Origin: Archangium minus
GTDB taxonomy: Bacteria; Myxococcota; Myxococcia; Myxococcales; Myxococcaceae
NCBI RefSeq assembly: GCF_044360475.1
Contig: NZ_CP043494.1
Location: forward strand, 4,402,001-4,466,000
Reading direction: 5' to 3'
Length of the DNA stretch: 64,000 bases
The notes under the pieces were generated by a model that had not been told where the DNA came from, searched no databases, and worked only from the letters and a program-made list of their open reading frames with translations. A program made the translations under genes and the position numbers. Positions within the stretch are counted from its first letter, which is position 1. Each line of letters starts with the position of its first letter. Shown in pieces: positions 42,052 through 51,412 of the stretch.

Positions 42052-43887
42052 ATGTCCACCCGTCTCGTTGGGCCGCGCCCGGCGGAATCCTGGCAGCGTC
42101 TCGCATTGCTCGTGCTGGCCCTGGTTGTTTTCGCGCTCCAGATGGGCTGCGCAACGGGTGCGCCGTTGGAAGGCAGCCACGGAGGTTACCGGTACCGGCC
42201 GCTGGTGCCCCATGGTGTGAAGGCAGCTCCGTCCTCGAGGGGCTCTCCAGAGCGTCCGAGCCCGGCGCAGGATGTCGAAGTCCTCAGCGGGGCAAGGGTC
42301 GGAGAGCGGGCGCGGCAAGTGGAGGCGGCGCGCGCGGAGGCGCTGGTGTTGGAGCTTCGGCGGGAGGGGCGTGGCCCGCAGGAGGACGAGGCGGCAAGGG
42401 AATCCGAAGTGGACAGGGCCGTGGCGCGGGTGGTGGGTCTCTGCAGTGGAGTGGAGGAGCTGGAGGCGGTGCTGGCCTTCACCTTCTGGGTGGAAGGCGG
42501 CGCGCTGACACAGGTGGGGTACCAGGAACAGCGCGGCGGCGGGCGCGCTGGGCGGCCCGTGGACGCAGAGGGCCTGGCGCGGATGCTGCGCCGCGTCTTC
42601 ACCGAGTACGCGGGCCGACGAACGGGAGAGGTGGTGCTGAGGCTGCGGCGCGAGGAGACGCGCTGGGCGATAGCCTACGATGCCACGCGCTCGTCAGCCC
42701 GGCCTCCCGAGGCCAGGACCCTCCCGGTGCGTACTCGAGGTACCCCGGCGAATACCTTCCTTGCCTTCCACGAAGCGGCCGGGAAGTGGGCGAGCGCTGT
42801 ACGGGTGCCGGTTGGCGGCGGTGCTCGGGTGGAGCTCGAGGTTCGGCTGGAGGACGGTCGGCTCGCTGGTTGGGAACTGCGCGAGGTGCGGCGTACTCGC
42901 GAGGGGGCGGGAGGCAACCCACGGCCGCTCTCGCCCGAGACGATGGGGCCTCTCGTCCAGGTGTTGCTGCCCTTCACCGAGGGGCTGGGCGCGCGCACGG
43001 TGCACGTGGTGCTGAGCGCCGAGCACCGGCTGGGTGAGGCGGAGGTGCGGGGCCGCGTGGAGTCTGCGCGGGTGGAGCGCTCGCCGCAGCCACCCGGGCC
43101 GAGCTGGTACCTGTCCATGCATGAATCCGTCCTGCTGCGCTGGCGGGAGGGCGTGGTGGAGGGCTCGGCCTGGCTGGCGCAGTGGGGCGTGGAGGAGCTG
43201 ACCCTCTGGTTGGTGGGAGGCATCATCGCGAAAGGCCTGGGCTTCTTCGCGACTGACGGGCTGGAGTGGGTGACGCGGGCGCTGGGTCGCGAGCCCGAGG
43301 TGGCGGCCGGGTGGTTGCGCACCGCGCTCAAGCGCCTGCCGGGAGAGGAGCGGGCGACCTTCGAGCAGCTCTGGGGGAAGGTGCTACTGGAAGGCGAGCA
43401 AGCGCTGAGCCGAAGCGAACGCAAGGCGCTGCGGGGCTTTTTTGTTCGACTCGAGCAGGCCGTCCAGCAACCGTTGGATGTTGACCTGAAAGGAAAGCTT
43501 CGAGAAGAGGCTCGCAAGTATTACGCGGAGCTGTACCCTCAGTTCGCCGAACTCTTGGAGAAGGAGGGCAAGGAGCTTCCCATCCACCACCGGCGTCCGC
43601 TTCAATATGCGCACCTCTTCCCGGATGAAAACATCAATGCCGGGGAAAACCTGGCGATGTTGCAGAAGTACGTCCATGAGGAAATCAACCTCTTGTGGGG
43701 CAAGTTCCGAAAGGCCAGGCCCAACCCGACAGCGGATGACGTGAGACGAGCAGCCGAAGCCATTGATAGGCAGTTCGAGCCCTGGTACCACCGCGCTATT
43801 GATTCGCCTGGAATGTTGAAGACCGTAGACGATGCCAGAGAGGCTGCATTACGCGAGCTGCGGAGTCGATTCCGTGGGCTCGAGTAG
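42052..43887 (+). CDS. Lipoprotein with C-terminal HNH-type nuclease domain (SitA-like toxin)
   Basis: A 611-residue protein. A signal peptide (LALLVLALVVFALQMGC) places a lipid on Cys ~33. A long variable middle part includes a hydrophobic segment near residue 385-400. The C-terminal ~100 residues start LPIHHRRPLQYAHLFPDENI and continue to NLAMLQKYVHEEINLLW. His-His-Arg, later Asn residues and the last His fit an HNH/His-Me-finger nuclease. GGGAGGTG precedes the ATG. The neighbour 16 nt downstream looks like its SUKH immunity protein. Lipoprotein plus nuclease plus immunity is the plan of the SitA toxins that myxobacteria transfer by TraA/TraB outer-membrane exchange; that link is inferred. 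Confidence 0.78.
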   Translation: MSTRLVGPRPAESWQRLALLVLALVVFALQMGCATGAPLEGSHGGYRYRPLVPHGVKAAPSSRGSPERPSPAQDVEVLSGARVGERARQVEAARAEALVLELRREGRGPQEDEAARESEVDRAVARVVGLCSGVEELEAVLAFTFWVEGGALTQVGYQEQRGGGRAGRPVDAEGLARMLRRVFTEYAGRRTGEVVLRLRREETRWAIAYDATRSSARPPEARTLPVRTRGTPANTFLAFHEAAGKWASAVRVPVGGGARVELEVRLEDGRLAGWELREVRRTREGAGGNPRPLSPETMGPLVQVLLPFTEGLGARTVHVVLSAEHRLGEAEVRGRVESARVERSPQPPGPSWYLSMHESVLLRWREGVVEGSAWLAQWGVEELTLWLVGGIIAKGLGFFATDGLEWVTRALGREPEVAAGWLRTALKRLPGEERATFEQLWGKVLLEGEQALSRSERKALRGFFVRLEQAVQQPLDVDLKGKLREEARKYYAELYPQFAELLEKEGKELPIHHRRPLQYAHLFPDENINAGENLAMLQKYVHEEINLLWGKFRKARPNPTADDVRRAAEAIDRQFEPWYHRAIDSPGMLKTVDDAREAALRELRSRFRGLE

Positions 43888-43902
43888 AAGGGAGATAAAC
43901 GG

Positions 43903-44583
43903 ATGGAGCAGCTCATGGCATTGCCTGGGTTGAAGCGGCTGATGGAGGTATGCCGGCGGTTGAATTTGAGGCTGGAGACCTCGCCGCCCGCTCGTGAACC
44001 GTTGAGAGCTGGGTGCTTGTTGGAGGGACTCCCCTTCGACCCGGTACTGGCGAGTGTCTATGCTCGCTTGGGGCACGCGGCTTTCGCCACAGACTTGATG
44101 GGGAAAGGGTGGATCCTCGACCGCTCCGACGACCAGGTTCACAAACTGGAAGAAAACAACAAGTCGTGGCGGGAGAGATGGTGGCAAGAGCTGGGCACAC
44201 CCATGATTGTTTTCGGTGGCGATATCCATACCTATGCCACGGTGCCCGAACTCGCGGATGAGTGGGGAAGGCAGCCTGTGGTGCGAGTGGACACCTACGA
44301 GCCCGATGCCCACGTCATGCCGATAGCCTCGAACGTGGACCGGTTCTTCGACAGCTACTCACGCTACCTGGAAAATCTGGTCGCGGACGTGCGCTACCAA
44401 AAGTCGAGAGAGACGGAGCTTCTCTTCCCCTGGGATGCGACCGAGATTCTCGCGCGGGACGAGTGGTTGGTGGAGCTGATGCGTGCGGGCCGCTTCAACT
44501 CGTTGATGAAGAATGGGGACGACTCGACGCGCCGCTGGGCCGCCAGGGTCATGGGCACTCGGGTCAGCGGTTCAGGTGGGTGA
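43903..44583 (+). CDS. SUKH-like immunity protein
   Basis: A 226-residue soluble acidic protein. The centre reads MIVFGGDIHTYATVPELADEW and PVVRVDTYEP, followed by IASNVDRFFDSYSRYLENLV, in the order seen in SUKH (SMI1/KNR4) immunity proteins. No signal peptide, so it works in the cytosol. AGGGAG lies upstream of the ATG, 15 nt after the toxin stop. Its 3' end overlaps the convergent gene by 20 nt. It should neutralise the neighbouring nuclease; specificity is not tested. Confidence 0.72.
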   Translation: MEQLMALPGLKRLMEVCRRLNLRLETSPPAREPLRAGCLLEGLPFDPVLASVYARLGHAAFATDLMGKGWILDRSDDQVHKLEENNKSWRERWWQELGTPMIVFGGDIHTYATVPELADEWGRQPVVRVDTYEPDAHVMPIASNVDRFFDSYSRYLENLVADVRYQKSRETELLFPWDATEILARDEWLVELMRAGRFNSLMKNGDDSTRRWAARVMGTRVSGSGG

Positions 44584-45193
44584 TTCCTGCCTCGAGCAGC
44601 GCGGCGACACCTCTTCGGGCCACGTGCACCACCTTGTGGCGGTGGGGCGTGCCCGGTGCCGTGTAGTGGCTGCTCACCTTGTGGTGCAGCTCCGTGGCGC
44701 CCCAGACGAGCACCAGGTCTCCCCACTCCAGGTCACTCTGCGCCTTGCCCGCCGTGCGCCGCTCGGTGCCGTCTACCATGCGCAGGTCGATGCGCCCGCC
44801 GAGCTTGTCTTCCAGTTCCTCGCGCACCGCCGGCGAGCCTCCCACCACCACCACTCGGCTCACCCCGTGGCGCTTGCATGCATCCAGGAAGGCCACCTCC
44901 GCCCGCCGGTTGTTCGAGCCCCCGCAGTGCTCACAGTGGCTGCGTGGCTCCACCAGCAGTGGCTCCCGCCCGCTCGCCCTCGCCACCTGCTGGCACTCGG
45001 ACGCGGCGCATACCCGGTAGAAACGCTCGGTCAGGAGCTGCTCGGCCCTCGGCAGCTTGGTCTCGCTGATGCGTACCTTGCGGGCGCTGGTGAGTCCCGC
45101 CTCCTCCAGAACAGTGCGGGCGCGGTTGCGCGAGTCAGTGAGGGTGATGCCTCGCTCGGCGAACCATCCATCGATGTCCTTGTCCGCACTCAC
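44564..45193 (-). CDS. Hypothetical protein with DUF2325-like C-terminus
   Basis: A 209-residue protein. Its GTG start lies 2 nt after the rnhB stop, so it is coupled to rnhB. The N-terminal half is helical (WFAERGITLTDSRNRARTVL). A CEHCGG motif could bind metal. The last ~100 residues (VVVVGGSPAVREELEDKLGG, then LVLVWGATELHHKVSSHY) resemble the DUF2325 fold, where a small molecule or nucleic acid may bind. The reading frame extends far upstream inside rnhB on the same strand, but codons there are shadow. The family call is tentative. Confidence 0.55.
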   Translation of the reverse strand: MSADKDIDGWFAERGITLTDSRNRARTVLEEAGLTSARKVRISETKLPRAEQLLTERFYRVCAASECQQVARASGREPLLVEPRSHCEHCGGSNNRRAEVAFLDACKRHGVSRVVVVGGSPAVREELEDKLGGRIDLRMVDGTERRTAGKAQSDLEWGDLVLVWGATELHHKVSSHYTAPGTPHRHKVVHVARRGVAALLEAGITHLNR

Positions 45194-45195
45194 CG

Positions 45196-46050
45196 TTAGC
45201 CGTTCCTCGTGAAGAGCTCTCCCTGGATGGACCCCGCGGGTGGTGGATCGCTCACGCCGAGGGCCTCGCGCACCGGCGCGAAGCTGCGGCGGTGGATGGG
45301 CAGCACCCCTCTTTCCCGGATGGCCTGCACGTGCGAGGCCGTGGGGTAGCCCTTGTGCTCGGCCAGGCCGTAGCCCGGGTATTGGGCGTCCAGCTCCCGC
45401 ATCATCCTGTCCCTCGTCGTCTTCGCCAGCACCGACGCCGCGGCGATGCTCAGTGAGAGCGCGTCTCCCTTGATGATGCCGCGCTGGGGCAGGGTGCACT
45501 CGGGAATCGTAAAGGCGTCCAGCAGCACGTAGTCCGGTTGGATGCCCAGCCCCTGTACCGCCCGGTGCATGGCCAGCAGGCTCGCCCGACGGATGTTGAG
45601 CCGATCGATCTCCTCCGCGTCCGCGCTCCCCACCGCCCACGCCACCGCGCCCCGCTTGATGGCCTCGGCCAGCTCGTCCCGGCGCTCCTCGTCGGCGATC
45701 TTCTTCGAGTCGTCCAAGCCCTCCAGCCTCCAGCCCTTGGGGAGGATGGCCGCCGCTGCGACCACGGGGCCTGCGAGCGGGCCCCTGCCTGCCTCGTCCA
45801 CTCCAGCAATGTGGGTGTGTCCCTGCTCCCACAGCTCCGTCTCGAAGCGCAGCAGGTGGCGCAGGCGCTGGCCCTCGGCGCGGTTCTTCCCCTGACGGCC
45901 TCGGATGCGGCGGGCGAGCGACTTCGCGCCCTGGCGTGGATCCGCCTCCAGTGCCTCCAGGAGGCCCACGGGTACGGAGCGGGCCTGGGTAACGAAGCGC
46001 TCGGTCAGCTCCACGAGGGAGCAACGGAGGAGGTCTTCCACACTCGACAT
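45196..46050 (-). CDS. rnhB: Ribonuclease HII
   Basis: A 284-residue enzyme that cuts RNA in RNA/DNA hybrids. The catalytic motif GVDEAGRGPLAGPV gives the Asp-Glu pair, DDSKK follows, VLLDAF gives a further Asp, and SIAAASVLAKTTRD is the conserved helix. It carries an extra ~85-residue N-terminal extension rich in Arg/Leu, common in this group. The start ATG is in a run of the reverse strand, with the coupled hypothetical gene downstream. Confidence 0.95.
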   Translation of the reverse strand: MSSVEDLLRCSLVELTERFVTQARSVPVGLLEALEADPRQGAKSLARRIRGRQGKNRAEGQRLRHLLRFETELWEQGHTHIAGVDEAGRGPLAGPVVAAAAILPKGWRLEGLDDSKKIADEERRDELAEAIKRGAVAWAVGSADAEEIDRLNIRRASLLAMHRAVQGLGIQPDYVLLDAFTIPECTLPQRGIIKGDALSLSIAAASVLAKTTRDRMMRELDAQYPGYGLAEHKGYPTASHVQAIRERGVLPIHRRSFAPVREALGVSDPPPAGSIQGELFTRNG

Positions 46051-46125
46051 GACCTCCTCAACCTAGCGAGTCGGGGCGCCCCCGACAAACGCTGATTAAG
46101 CAATCAGCCGTTCGAGCGCAGCGTC

Positions 46126-46509
46126 CTACGGGTTGAGCTGGAGTTGGACGGTGTCGGGAGCGGGGTTGCAGTGGCACTCGTCGCACGTCCAGGTGACTTC
46201 CGCGGGGGCGCTCACCTTGGAGCCCGCGGTGGCCGTCAGTCGCACGAGGCCTTCGCCGATGTCCTCGTTCACCGCCGTGGTGACACCCTTCTCACCGGTG
46301 GTGCTGGTGATGGTGTGCCCCGTGTCCACGTTGGTGGCCGTGACGATGGCGTCGCGGACCGTACCGCCTCCCGCGTCCACCACCTCGACCCGCAGCGTGA
46401 CGAGGTTGTCGGAGCAGGGATCACCCTCGCGCTTCACCCGCAGGCCCCCGTCACATGAGGCGAGGAGCACGAGGCCCAGAAAGAGAAATCGCTGGCGTGC
46501 CAGGAGCAT
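46126..46509 (-). CDS. Small lipoprotein, carboxypeptidase-regulatory-like
   Basis: A 127-residue protein. The signal peptide ends in a lipobox (LLASC). The mature part (VTLRVEVVDAGGGTVRDAIV, then VTATNVDTGHTITST) has the alternating strands of a carboxypeptidase-regulatory/Ig-like domain, ending in Cys pairs (CDECHC). The chosen ATG has no clear RBS, so the start is uncertain; the position of the signal peptide supports it. A 7-bp hairpin (46091-46108) lies between it and rnhB. Confidence 0.6.
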   Translation of the reverse strand: MLLARQRFLFLGLVLLASCDGGLRVKREGDPCSDNLVTLRVEVVDAGGGTVRDAIVTATNVDTGHTITSTTGEKGVTTAVNEDIGEGLVRLTATAGSKVSAPAEVTWTCDECHCNPAPDTVQLQLNP

Positions 46510-46553
46510 GCGGAGGGATTGCGCACGACCCTCCGCGGCGGCAACGCCAGATG

Positions 46554-48017
46554 TCAGCTGGTGGGCGGAAGACGGGCCTGGGCGAAGCGCGAGGCGTCCG
46601 TATCCGGGTACCGGTCGACGATGTAGCGGTAGACGTCCTGGGCCCGTGCGGCTTCCTGCATGCGCTCGCCGAGGACGCGGGCCAGGAGCACGAGGGCGCG
46701 CGGGGCGAGCGGATCCTCCGGGGCGGAGTCCGCCGCGGACTCCAGGGCGTGCACGGCCAGGTCGTTGTTCCCCAGGGAGGCCGCGGCCTGTCCGACGAAG
46801 AGGTGCACCTCCGGGGTGATGGCGGATTTCGGCAGGAAGCCCAGCGCGGAGTAGAGCGAGAGCGCCTGGGAGACGTTGCGGGCGCGCACCGCCGCGGCGA
46901 GCTCTTGCACCCGGGCCTCGGTGGAGAGGGCGGGCTCCCCACTGGCCGCTGCGGGCTCCTGGGCCGGGGGCAGGGTGGTGGGGCCCACGTTCAGCACGGT
47001 GCTCGGCGCCGCGTTGGGCAACACGGGTTGGAGGTAGTCGTTTGGGGCGCCATACCCGAGGGCGTCTCCCCGCGTGTAGAGGAGCAGCCCGAGCACGCGC
47101 GCCATCACGAAGAGCACCAGGCACTCGAGCACCTGGGCGAGCCAGCGCGACACGATGAGCTCGAAGGCCACCTCGCGCAGGCTGGAGCTGACCAGGTGGA
47201 CGACGACGTAGACGCAACCCAGGGTGAGCAGGGCGCCCAGCGCCACCCCATAGTCCCGCCCGAGGCGCACCATGCCGTGCACGCCCTTCAGCGGGTTGAA
47301 GATGTCGAGCAGGCTGTTGCTCGTCATCGCCAGCATCAGCGCCATGGGCAGGTAGGCGAGGGTGGTGAGTCCCAGCAGCCACGCGATGGGGTCGTCCAGG
47401 AGCGTCTCGCCTGGGAGCGAGTGGAACCTGCCGGTCGTGTAGAACATGGGATCGTTCAGCAGGCGATCCTTGTACTGGACGACGTCCCAGCCGCCGACGA
47501 ACACCAGGTAGAGCAGCAGGGGGAGCCACACCACGCTGGTGGCCAGCACGCCCTTGAGTGCCGGCAGCAGCCAGTCGTGGAACACGTCGCCGTAGTCCGG
47601 GAGGGGCACCTCCGTCTCACCGCGCGTGGTGGAGCGCATGATGGTGAAGAAGCTGCCCCAGAAGAGGCCGGCACCGATGGTGGCGGGGAGCATCCGCGCC
47701 CCGATGAACGTGACCTGTGTCACGAAGCCGACGATGGCCAGCACCGCCCCGAGCCCCGCCGCGAACATCAGGCCCTGCCGGGTGAAGGGATAGCGCCACA
47801 CCTGGCCCAGCCGGTCAGAGAAGGAGGCTTGCTCCGCGCGGTGGAGGATCAGCAGCTCGGCCCGGCCGCCACACGCGCGGCAGGCGAGGAGATCCACGGT
47901 CTGCATCCGTCGCGCCTCCACGCACTCCGGACAGAGTGCGGCTCCGCAACCGTCGCAGCGCCAGCCAGCAAGAGAGGAGGGGTGGCGTTTGCAGCGAGCG
48001 GGAGATTTCGGCGGCAT
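46554..48017 (-). CDS. Zinc-ribbon membrane protein with TPR-like tail
   Basis: A 487-residue protein. The N-terminus has CxxC-type pairs (CDGCGAALCPEC, then CRACGG), suggesting two zinc ribbons. About seven membrane helices follow (residues ~80-320; for example GLMFAAGLGAVLAIVGFV and ALMLAMTSNSLLDIFNP), resembling DUF4013/YIP-type membrane domains. The soluble end (VQELAAAVRARNVSQALSLY and on) is TPR-like and would be in the cytosol. Role unknown. It starts 21 nt after the M61 peptidase gene ends on the same strand. Confidence 0.7.
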   Translation of the reverse strand: MPPKSPARCKRHPSSLAGWRCDGCGAALCPECVEARRMQTVDLLACRACGGRAELLILHRAEQASFSDRLGQVWRYPFTRQGLMFAAGLGAVLAIVGFVTQVTFIGARMLPATIGAGLFWGSFFTIMRSTTRGETEVPLPDYGDVFHDWLLPALKGVLATSVVWLPLLLYLVFVGGWDVVQYKDRLLNDPMFYTTGRFHSLPGETLLDDPIAWLLGLTTLAYLPMALMLAMTSNSLLDIFNPLKGVHGMVRLGRDYGVALGALLTLGCVYVVVHLVSSSLREVAFELIVSRWLAQVLECLVLFVMARVLGLLLYTRGDALGYGAPNDYLQPVLPNAAPSTVLNVGPTTLPPAQEPAAASGEPALSTEARVQELAAAVRARNVSQALSLYSALGFLPKSAITPEVHLFVGQAAASLGNNDLAVHALESAADSAPEDPLAPRALVLLARVLGERMQEAARAQDVYRYIVDRYPDTDASRFAQARLPPTS

Positions 48018-48038
48018 GGGCAGGCTCCAGCGCGGAGC

Positions 48039-49805
48039 TTATCCCGGATCCTCCCAGAGCGTGCCCAGCCACGCCTGGTACGCGGCCTTCTGCGCGTCGG
48101 TGGGTTTGTCCACCCGGGCGAGCCACGCGGCGTCCGCGGGCTTCTGGCCGAGCGTCACGGGTACCTCTATCAGCTTGTCCCTGCGGAACACCGTGAGCCG
48201 GACCGTGTCACCGGGGGACTTGTCCTCGGTGCGAGACAGCAGCCCCGCCGCGTCCACCTTCCAGCCGTCGAGCGCCACCAGTTCATCATCCACGTACAGC
48301 CCCGCCTCCTGCGCCGGCGAGCCGTCCAGCACCGTGGCGAGCGTGGAGTTCCCCTTGGTGGTGACACCCAGCCAGCCCTTGGGCTTCACCTCGCCCTTCA
48401 CGCGGGGAGGAGGACTGCCTCCCTTGTCGCTGGAGGACTCGCGCGGGCGGAAGCGCACCTCCAGGCCCACGTGCGAGAAGACGGAGTAGTCCAGCTCCTC
48501 CGTGCTCCGGACCGCCCGGTCGAAGAAGGCGCTCAGGTCCTTGCCCGCAAGCTCCGAGGCGGCTGCCTCCACGCCGTCCTCGGGCACGCCGGACTCATCG
48601 CCGTAGCGCTGCCACAGCAGGCGCATCAGATCGTCCAGGCCCCGCGCATCGCTCGTGGCGCGGCGCAGCTCCAGGTCCAGCAGCGCGGCCACCACCTCGC
48701 CCTTGAGGTAGTAGGAGATGGCGCTGTTGGGCGAGTGCTCGTCTGGGCGGTAGTGCTTCACCCAGCTCACCAGGGAGGCCTCGGCGAGCGTCTGCGTCTT
48801 ACGGCCCGGTGTGGCGTGCAGCGTGGAGAGCGTCTCGCCCAGGCGGACGAGGTAGCGGCTCGCGCTCATCAGCCCCGCGTGCAGCACGAAGCGGTTGTCG
48901 TAGTAGGACGTCGCCCCCTCGAAGGCCCATAGCAGCGAGGTGTAGTTCTCCTGGCTGTAATCGAAGGGGACGAGCGCCCGGGGCTTCACCCGCTTGATGT
49001 TCCACAGGTGGAAGTACTCGTGGGCGGCCAGGGTGAGGAAGTCCTCCCACCCTCGCGGGCTCTGCAGCCCCGCGCGCGGGAAGAGCAGCGCCGTGGAGGC
49101 CTTGTGCTCCAGCCCTCCGCGGCCCTTGTCGGTGAGGTAGACGAGGAAGACGTAACGCTTCAGGGGCAGGCCGCCGAACATCCGCGCCTGAGCCTCGCAG
49201 ATGCGTTGCAGGTCCGAGCACAGCCGGCCCGCGTCCGGCACCACGTCCCCCCAGACCACCACCTCGTGCGGCACGCCCGCCGCCGTGAAGGTGTGGGGCG
49301 TGTGGGGCCCCACCTCGAAGGGGCTGTCCACCAGCTCGTCGTAGTCCTTCGCGACGAAGGCCTCTCCCCGGCGCTCCAATGCGGTGAAGGGCGTCCAGCC
49401 CGAGGGGGCCTCCACGGTGACGTGGTGCTCCAGGCCTCGCGTGGCCTCGGTGTAGAGGAAGAGGGTGGCGCCGTTGAAGTAGCCGTGGCTCCCATCCAGG
49501 TGGCTGGTGCGCACGGTGAGCTCGTTGGCGTAGACGCGGTAGCGCAGCGTCACTGCTCGCCCCTGCGCCTGGACGCGCCAGGTGCGCTTGTCCTGGCGCC
49601 GCACCTGGAGGGGCTCGCCGCCCGGGCCCGAGGCGCTCATGTCCTGCACGTGGCGCGAGAACTCGCGCACCAGGTAGCTGCCCGGCGTCCACACTGGCAG
49701 CACGGCCTCGAGCGCGTCCGGGCCCGCGGGGAAGGTGGCCTCCACCTCGAAGAGGTGCGAGTGCGGGCGGAGCATCGACACGCGATAGTGGACCGCTTCC
49801 GTCAT
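48039..49805 (-). CDS. M61 family metallopeptidase with PDZ domain
   Basis: A 588-residue peptidase. LAAHEYFHLWNIKR is the zinc-binding HExxH helix; SLLWAFEGATSYYDN gives the third ligand Glu. The first ~170 residues form the M61 N-terminal beta domain and a C-terminal PDZ domain (residues ~480-560) contains GWLGVTTKGNSTLATVLDG. No signal peptide is seen, as in several cytosolic members. It is a glycyl/aminopeptidase-like enzyme. It is the first of two adjacent reverse-strand genes, followed by the zinc-ribbon gene. Confidence 0.92.
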   Translation of the reverse strand: MTEAVHYRVSMLRPHSHLFEVEATFPAGPDALEAVLPVWTPGSYLVREFSRHVQDMSASGPGGEPLQVRRQDKRTWRVQAQGRAVTLRYRVYANELTVRTSHLDGSHGYFNGATLFLYTEATRGLEHHVTVEAPSGWTPFTALERRGEAFVAKDYDELVDSPFEVGPHTPHTFTAAGVPHEVVVWGDVVPDAGRLCSDLQRICEAQARMFGGLPLKRYVFLVYLTDKGRGGLEHKASTALLFPRAGLQSPRGWEDFLTLAAHEYFHLWNIKRVKPRALVPFDYSQENYTSLLWAFEGATSYYDNRFVLHAGLMSASRYLVRLGETLSTLHATPGRKTQTLAEASLVSWVKHYRPDEHSPNSAISYYLKGEVVAALLDLELRRATSDARGLDDLMRLLWQRYGDESGVPEDGVEAAASELAGKDLSAFFDRAVRSTEELDYSVFSHVGLEVRFRPRESSSDKGGSPPPRVKGEVKPKGWLGVTTKGNSTLATVLDGSPAQEAGLYVDDELVALDGWKVDAAGLLSRTEDKSPGDTVRLTVFRRDKLIEVPVTLGQKPADAAWLARVDKPTDAQKAAYQAWLGTLWEDPG

Positions 49806-49873
49806 ACCGAGCCCTCCAATCGGGCGAAGGTGACATCATCCCACGGGGCGGGCCGGGCCGCCTCCCTGGGACG

Positions 49874-51274
49874 CTACTTCGCGCGCACGAGGATGGCCCC
49901 GAAGAATCCATCCGTGCCGTGTTGATGCGGGGCGAGCCGCAGGAAGGGCCCCGGGCCCACCTTCGCCCCCAGCTCCGCACCGAGCTCCTCCGCCACCGGA
50001 CGGACTGAGTAGTCCGGGTGCCTGGCGAGGAAGTCCTCCACCACGGCCTCGTTCTCCTCGCGCAGGATGCTGCACGTGCCGTAGATGAGCCGGCCTCCCG
50101 GCTTCACCATCTGGGAGAAGCGCTCCAGCAGCCGCTTCTGCCGCGCCACGTGGTCCTCAATCATCTCGGGCGTGAGGCGGTAGCGCGCGTCTGGCTTGCG
50201 CCGGAAGGTGCCCGTGCCGCTGCACGGCGCGTCCACCAGCACCCGGTCCGCCTTGCCCTTGAGGGGCTCGAGCGCCGCGTCTGCCTCGGGGCCCTCGGCG
50301 GGGATGACCTGGGTGCGCACGTTGTGCACCCCGGCCCGGCGCGCGCGCTTGCGCAGCTCGTCGATGCGGCCCTCGTCCACGTCCAGTGCGTGCAGGTCGC
50401 CCCGGTTCTTCATCTGCACGGCGAGCTGCAGCGTCTTGCCCCCCGCTCCCGCGCACGCGTCCACCACCCGCGTGGGCGGCGCGTCCACCAGCATGCCGAG
50501 CAGTTGGCTGCCTTCGTCCTGGAGCTCGAACCAGCCGTCGCGGAAGGCGTCCAGCGAGAAGGCGTTGGTGCGCGTGTCCAGGACGAGCCCGAGCGGTGAC
50601 AGCGGGGTGGGGGTGACGCTCACGCCCTCCTTCTCCAGCAGAGCGCGGAGCTGCTCACGGTCACCCTTGAAGCCGTTGAGGCGCGCGGTGAGGGGCGCCC
50701 GCTCGTTCATCGCCTCGGCGGCGCGCTCGGCGTCCGCGCCGAACACCTCGCGGAAGCGCCTGGCCAGGAAGTCCGGCAGCGAGGCGGCGATGGCGAAGCG
50801 CTTCTCCGGCGGGAGGGACTCCAGCGCCCGGGCCGCGGTGGGGAGTGCGGCGAGTGCGTCCGCGTCCTGGCCCGTGAGCGCCGAGGTGCGTGCCACCACC
50901 TCCGGGGGCTCGCCGTGGAGGATGCGCGAGGCGGCCAGCCGCAGCACGTCCTGGCGCGTCTTGTCCAGGCGGATGAAGCCGCGGTGGGCGTGCTCGAGGA
51001 GGAAGTCCACCGTGCGCTGGCGGCGCAGCAGGGCGTACACCCGCTCGGCGACGGCCCGGCGCTCGTTGGAGTAGAGGTTGCGCTTGTGACGGAGGGTGAA
51101 GTCCAGGGCCCGGTCGGCCAGGCGACCCTCGTGGCGGACGAAGCCGTAGGCCTCGAGGCACGCCTGAAGGACGAGGTCCTCACGTACCGGGCGAGGCGCG
51201 CGCGACGCCTCACCGGCGGGGGAGTCTCGTCGGGGCTGGGGGGCCCGGGTAGGCGGGCGGGGGTTCTTCTTCAT
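49874..51274 (-). CDS. rsmB: 16S rRNA m5C methyltransferase, RsmB type
   Basis: A 466-residue enzyme. An N-terminal NusB-like domain (~35-180) precedes a class I SAM methyltransferase core: VVDACAGAGGKTLQL binds SAM, LVDAPCSGTGTFRRKPD carries the Pro-Cys of motif IV, and IYGTCSILREENE the motif VI Cys (nucleophile). The first ~30 residues are Pro/Arg-rich and poorly conserved. GGAG precedes the ATG at 51274. It probably methylates C967 of 16S rRNA, by family analogy. Confidence 0.88.
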   Translation of the reverse strand: MKKNPRPPTRAPQPRRDSPAGEASRAPRPVREDLVLQACLEAYGFVRHEGRLADRALDFTLRHKRNLYSNERRAVAERVYALLRRQRTVDFLLEHAHRGFIRLDKTRQDVLRLAASRILHGEPPEVVARTSALTGQDADALAALPTAARALESLPPEKRFAIAASLPDFLARRFREVFGADAERAAEAMNERAPLTARLNGFKGDREQLRALLEKEGVSVTPTPLSPLGLVLDTRTNAFSLDAFRDGWFELQDEGSQLLGMLVDAPPTRVVDACAGAGGKTLQLAVQMKNRGDLHALDVDEGRIDELRKRARRAGVHNVRTQVIPAEGPEADAALEPLKGKADRVLVDAPCSGTGTFRRKPDARYRLTPEMIEDHVARQKRLLERFSQMVKPGGRLIYGTCSILREENEAVVEDFLARHPDYSVRPVAEELGAELGAKVGPGPFLRLAPHQHGTDGFFGAILVRAK

Positions 51275-51412
51275 GAAAGGCTCCGGGGGGCCCGGAAGGC
51301 GGGCCTGCACTGTCGGCAGGCAGGCGAATCGCATCCCGGGGGCTCAATGACAAGGGTGGAGGCGCTCCTTGGCGTTTCCAGGGCGCCTCCGCCCTCTCCC
51401 CTGGCCTCCCGG

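Noticed and set aside
46455..48932. Long open frame of 825 codons on the + strand
   Set aside because: It lies opposite the zinc-ribbon and M61 peptidase genes, whose domains are clear; it has no recognisable domain and is a GC-rich shadow.
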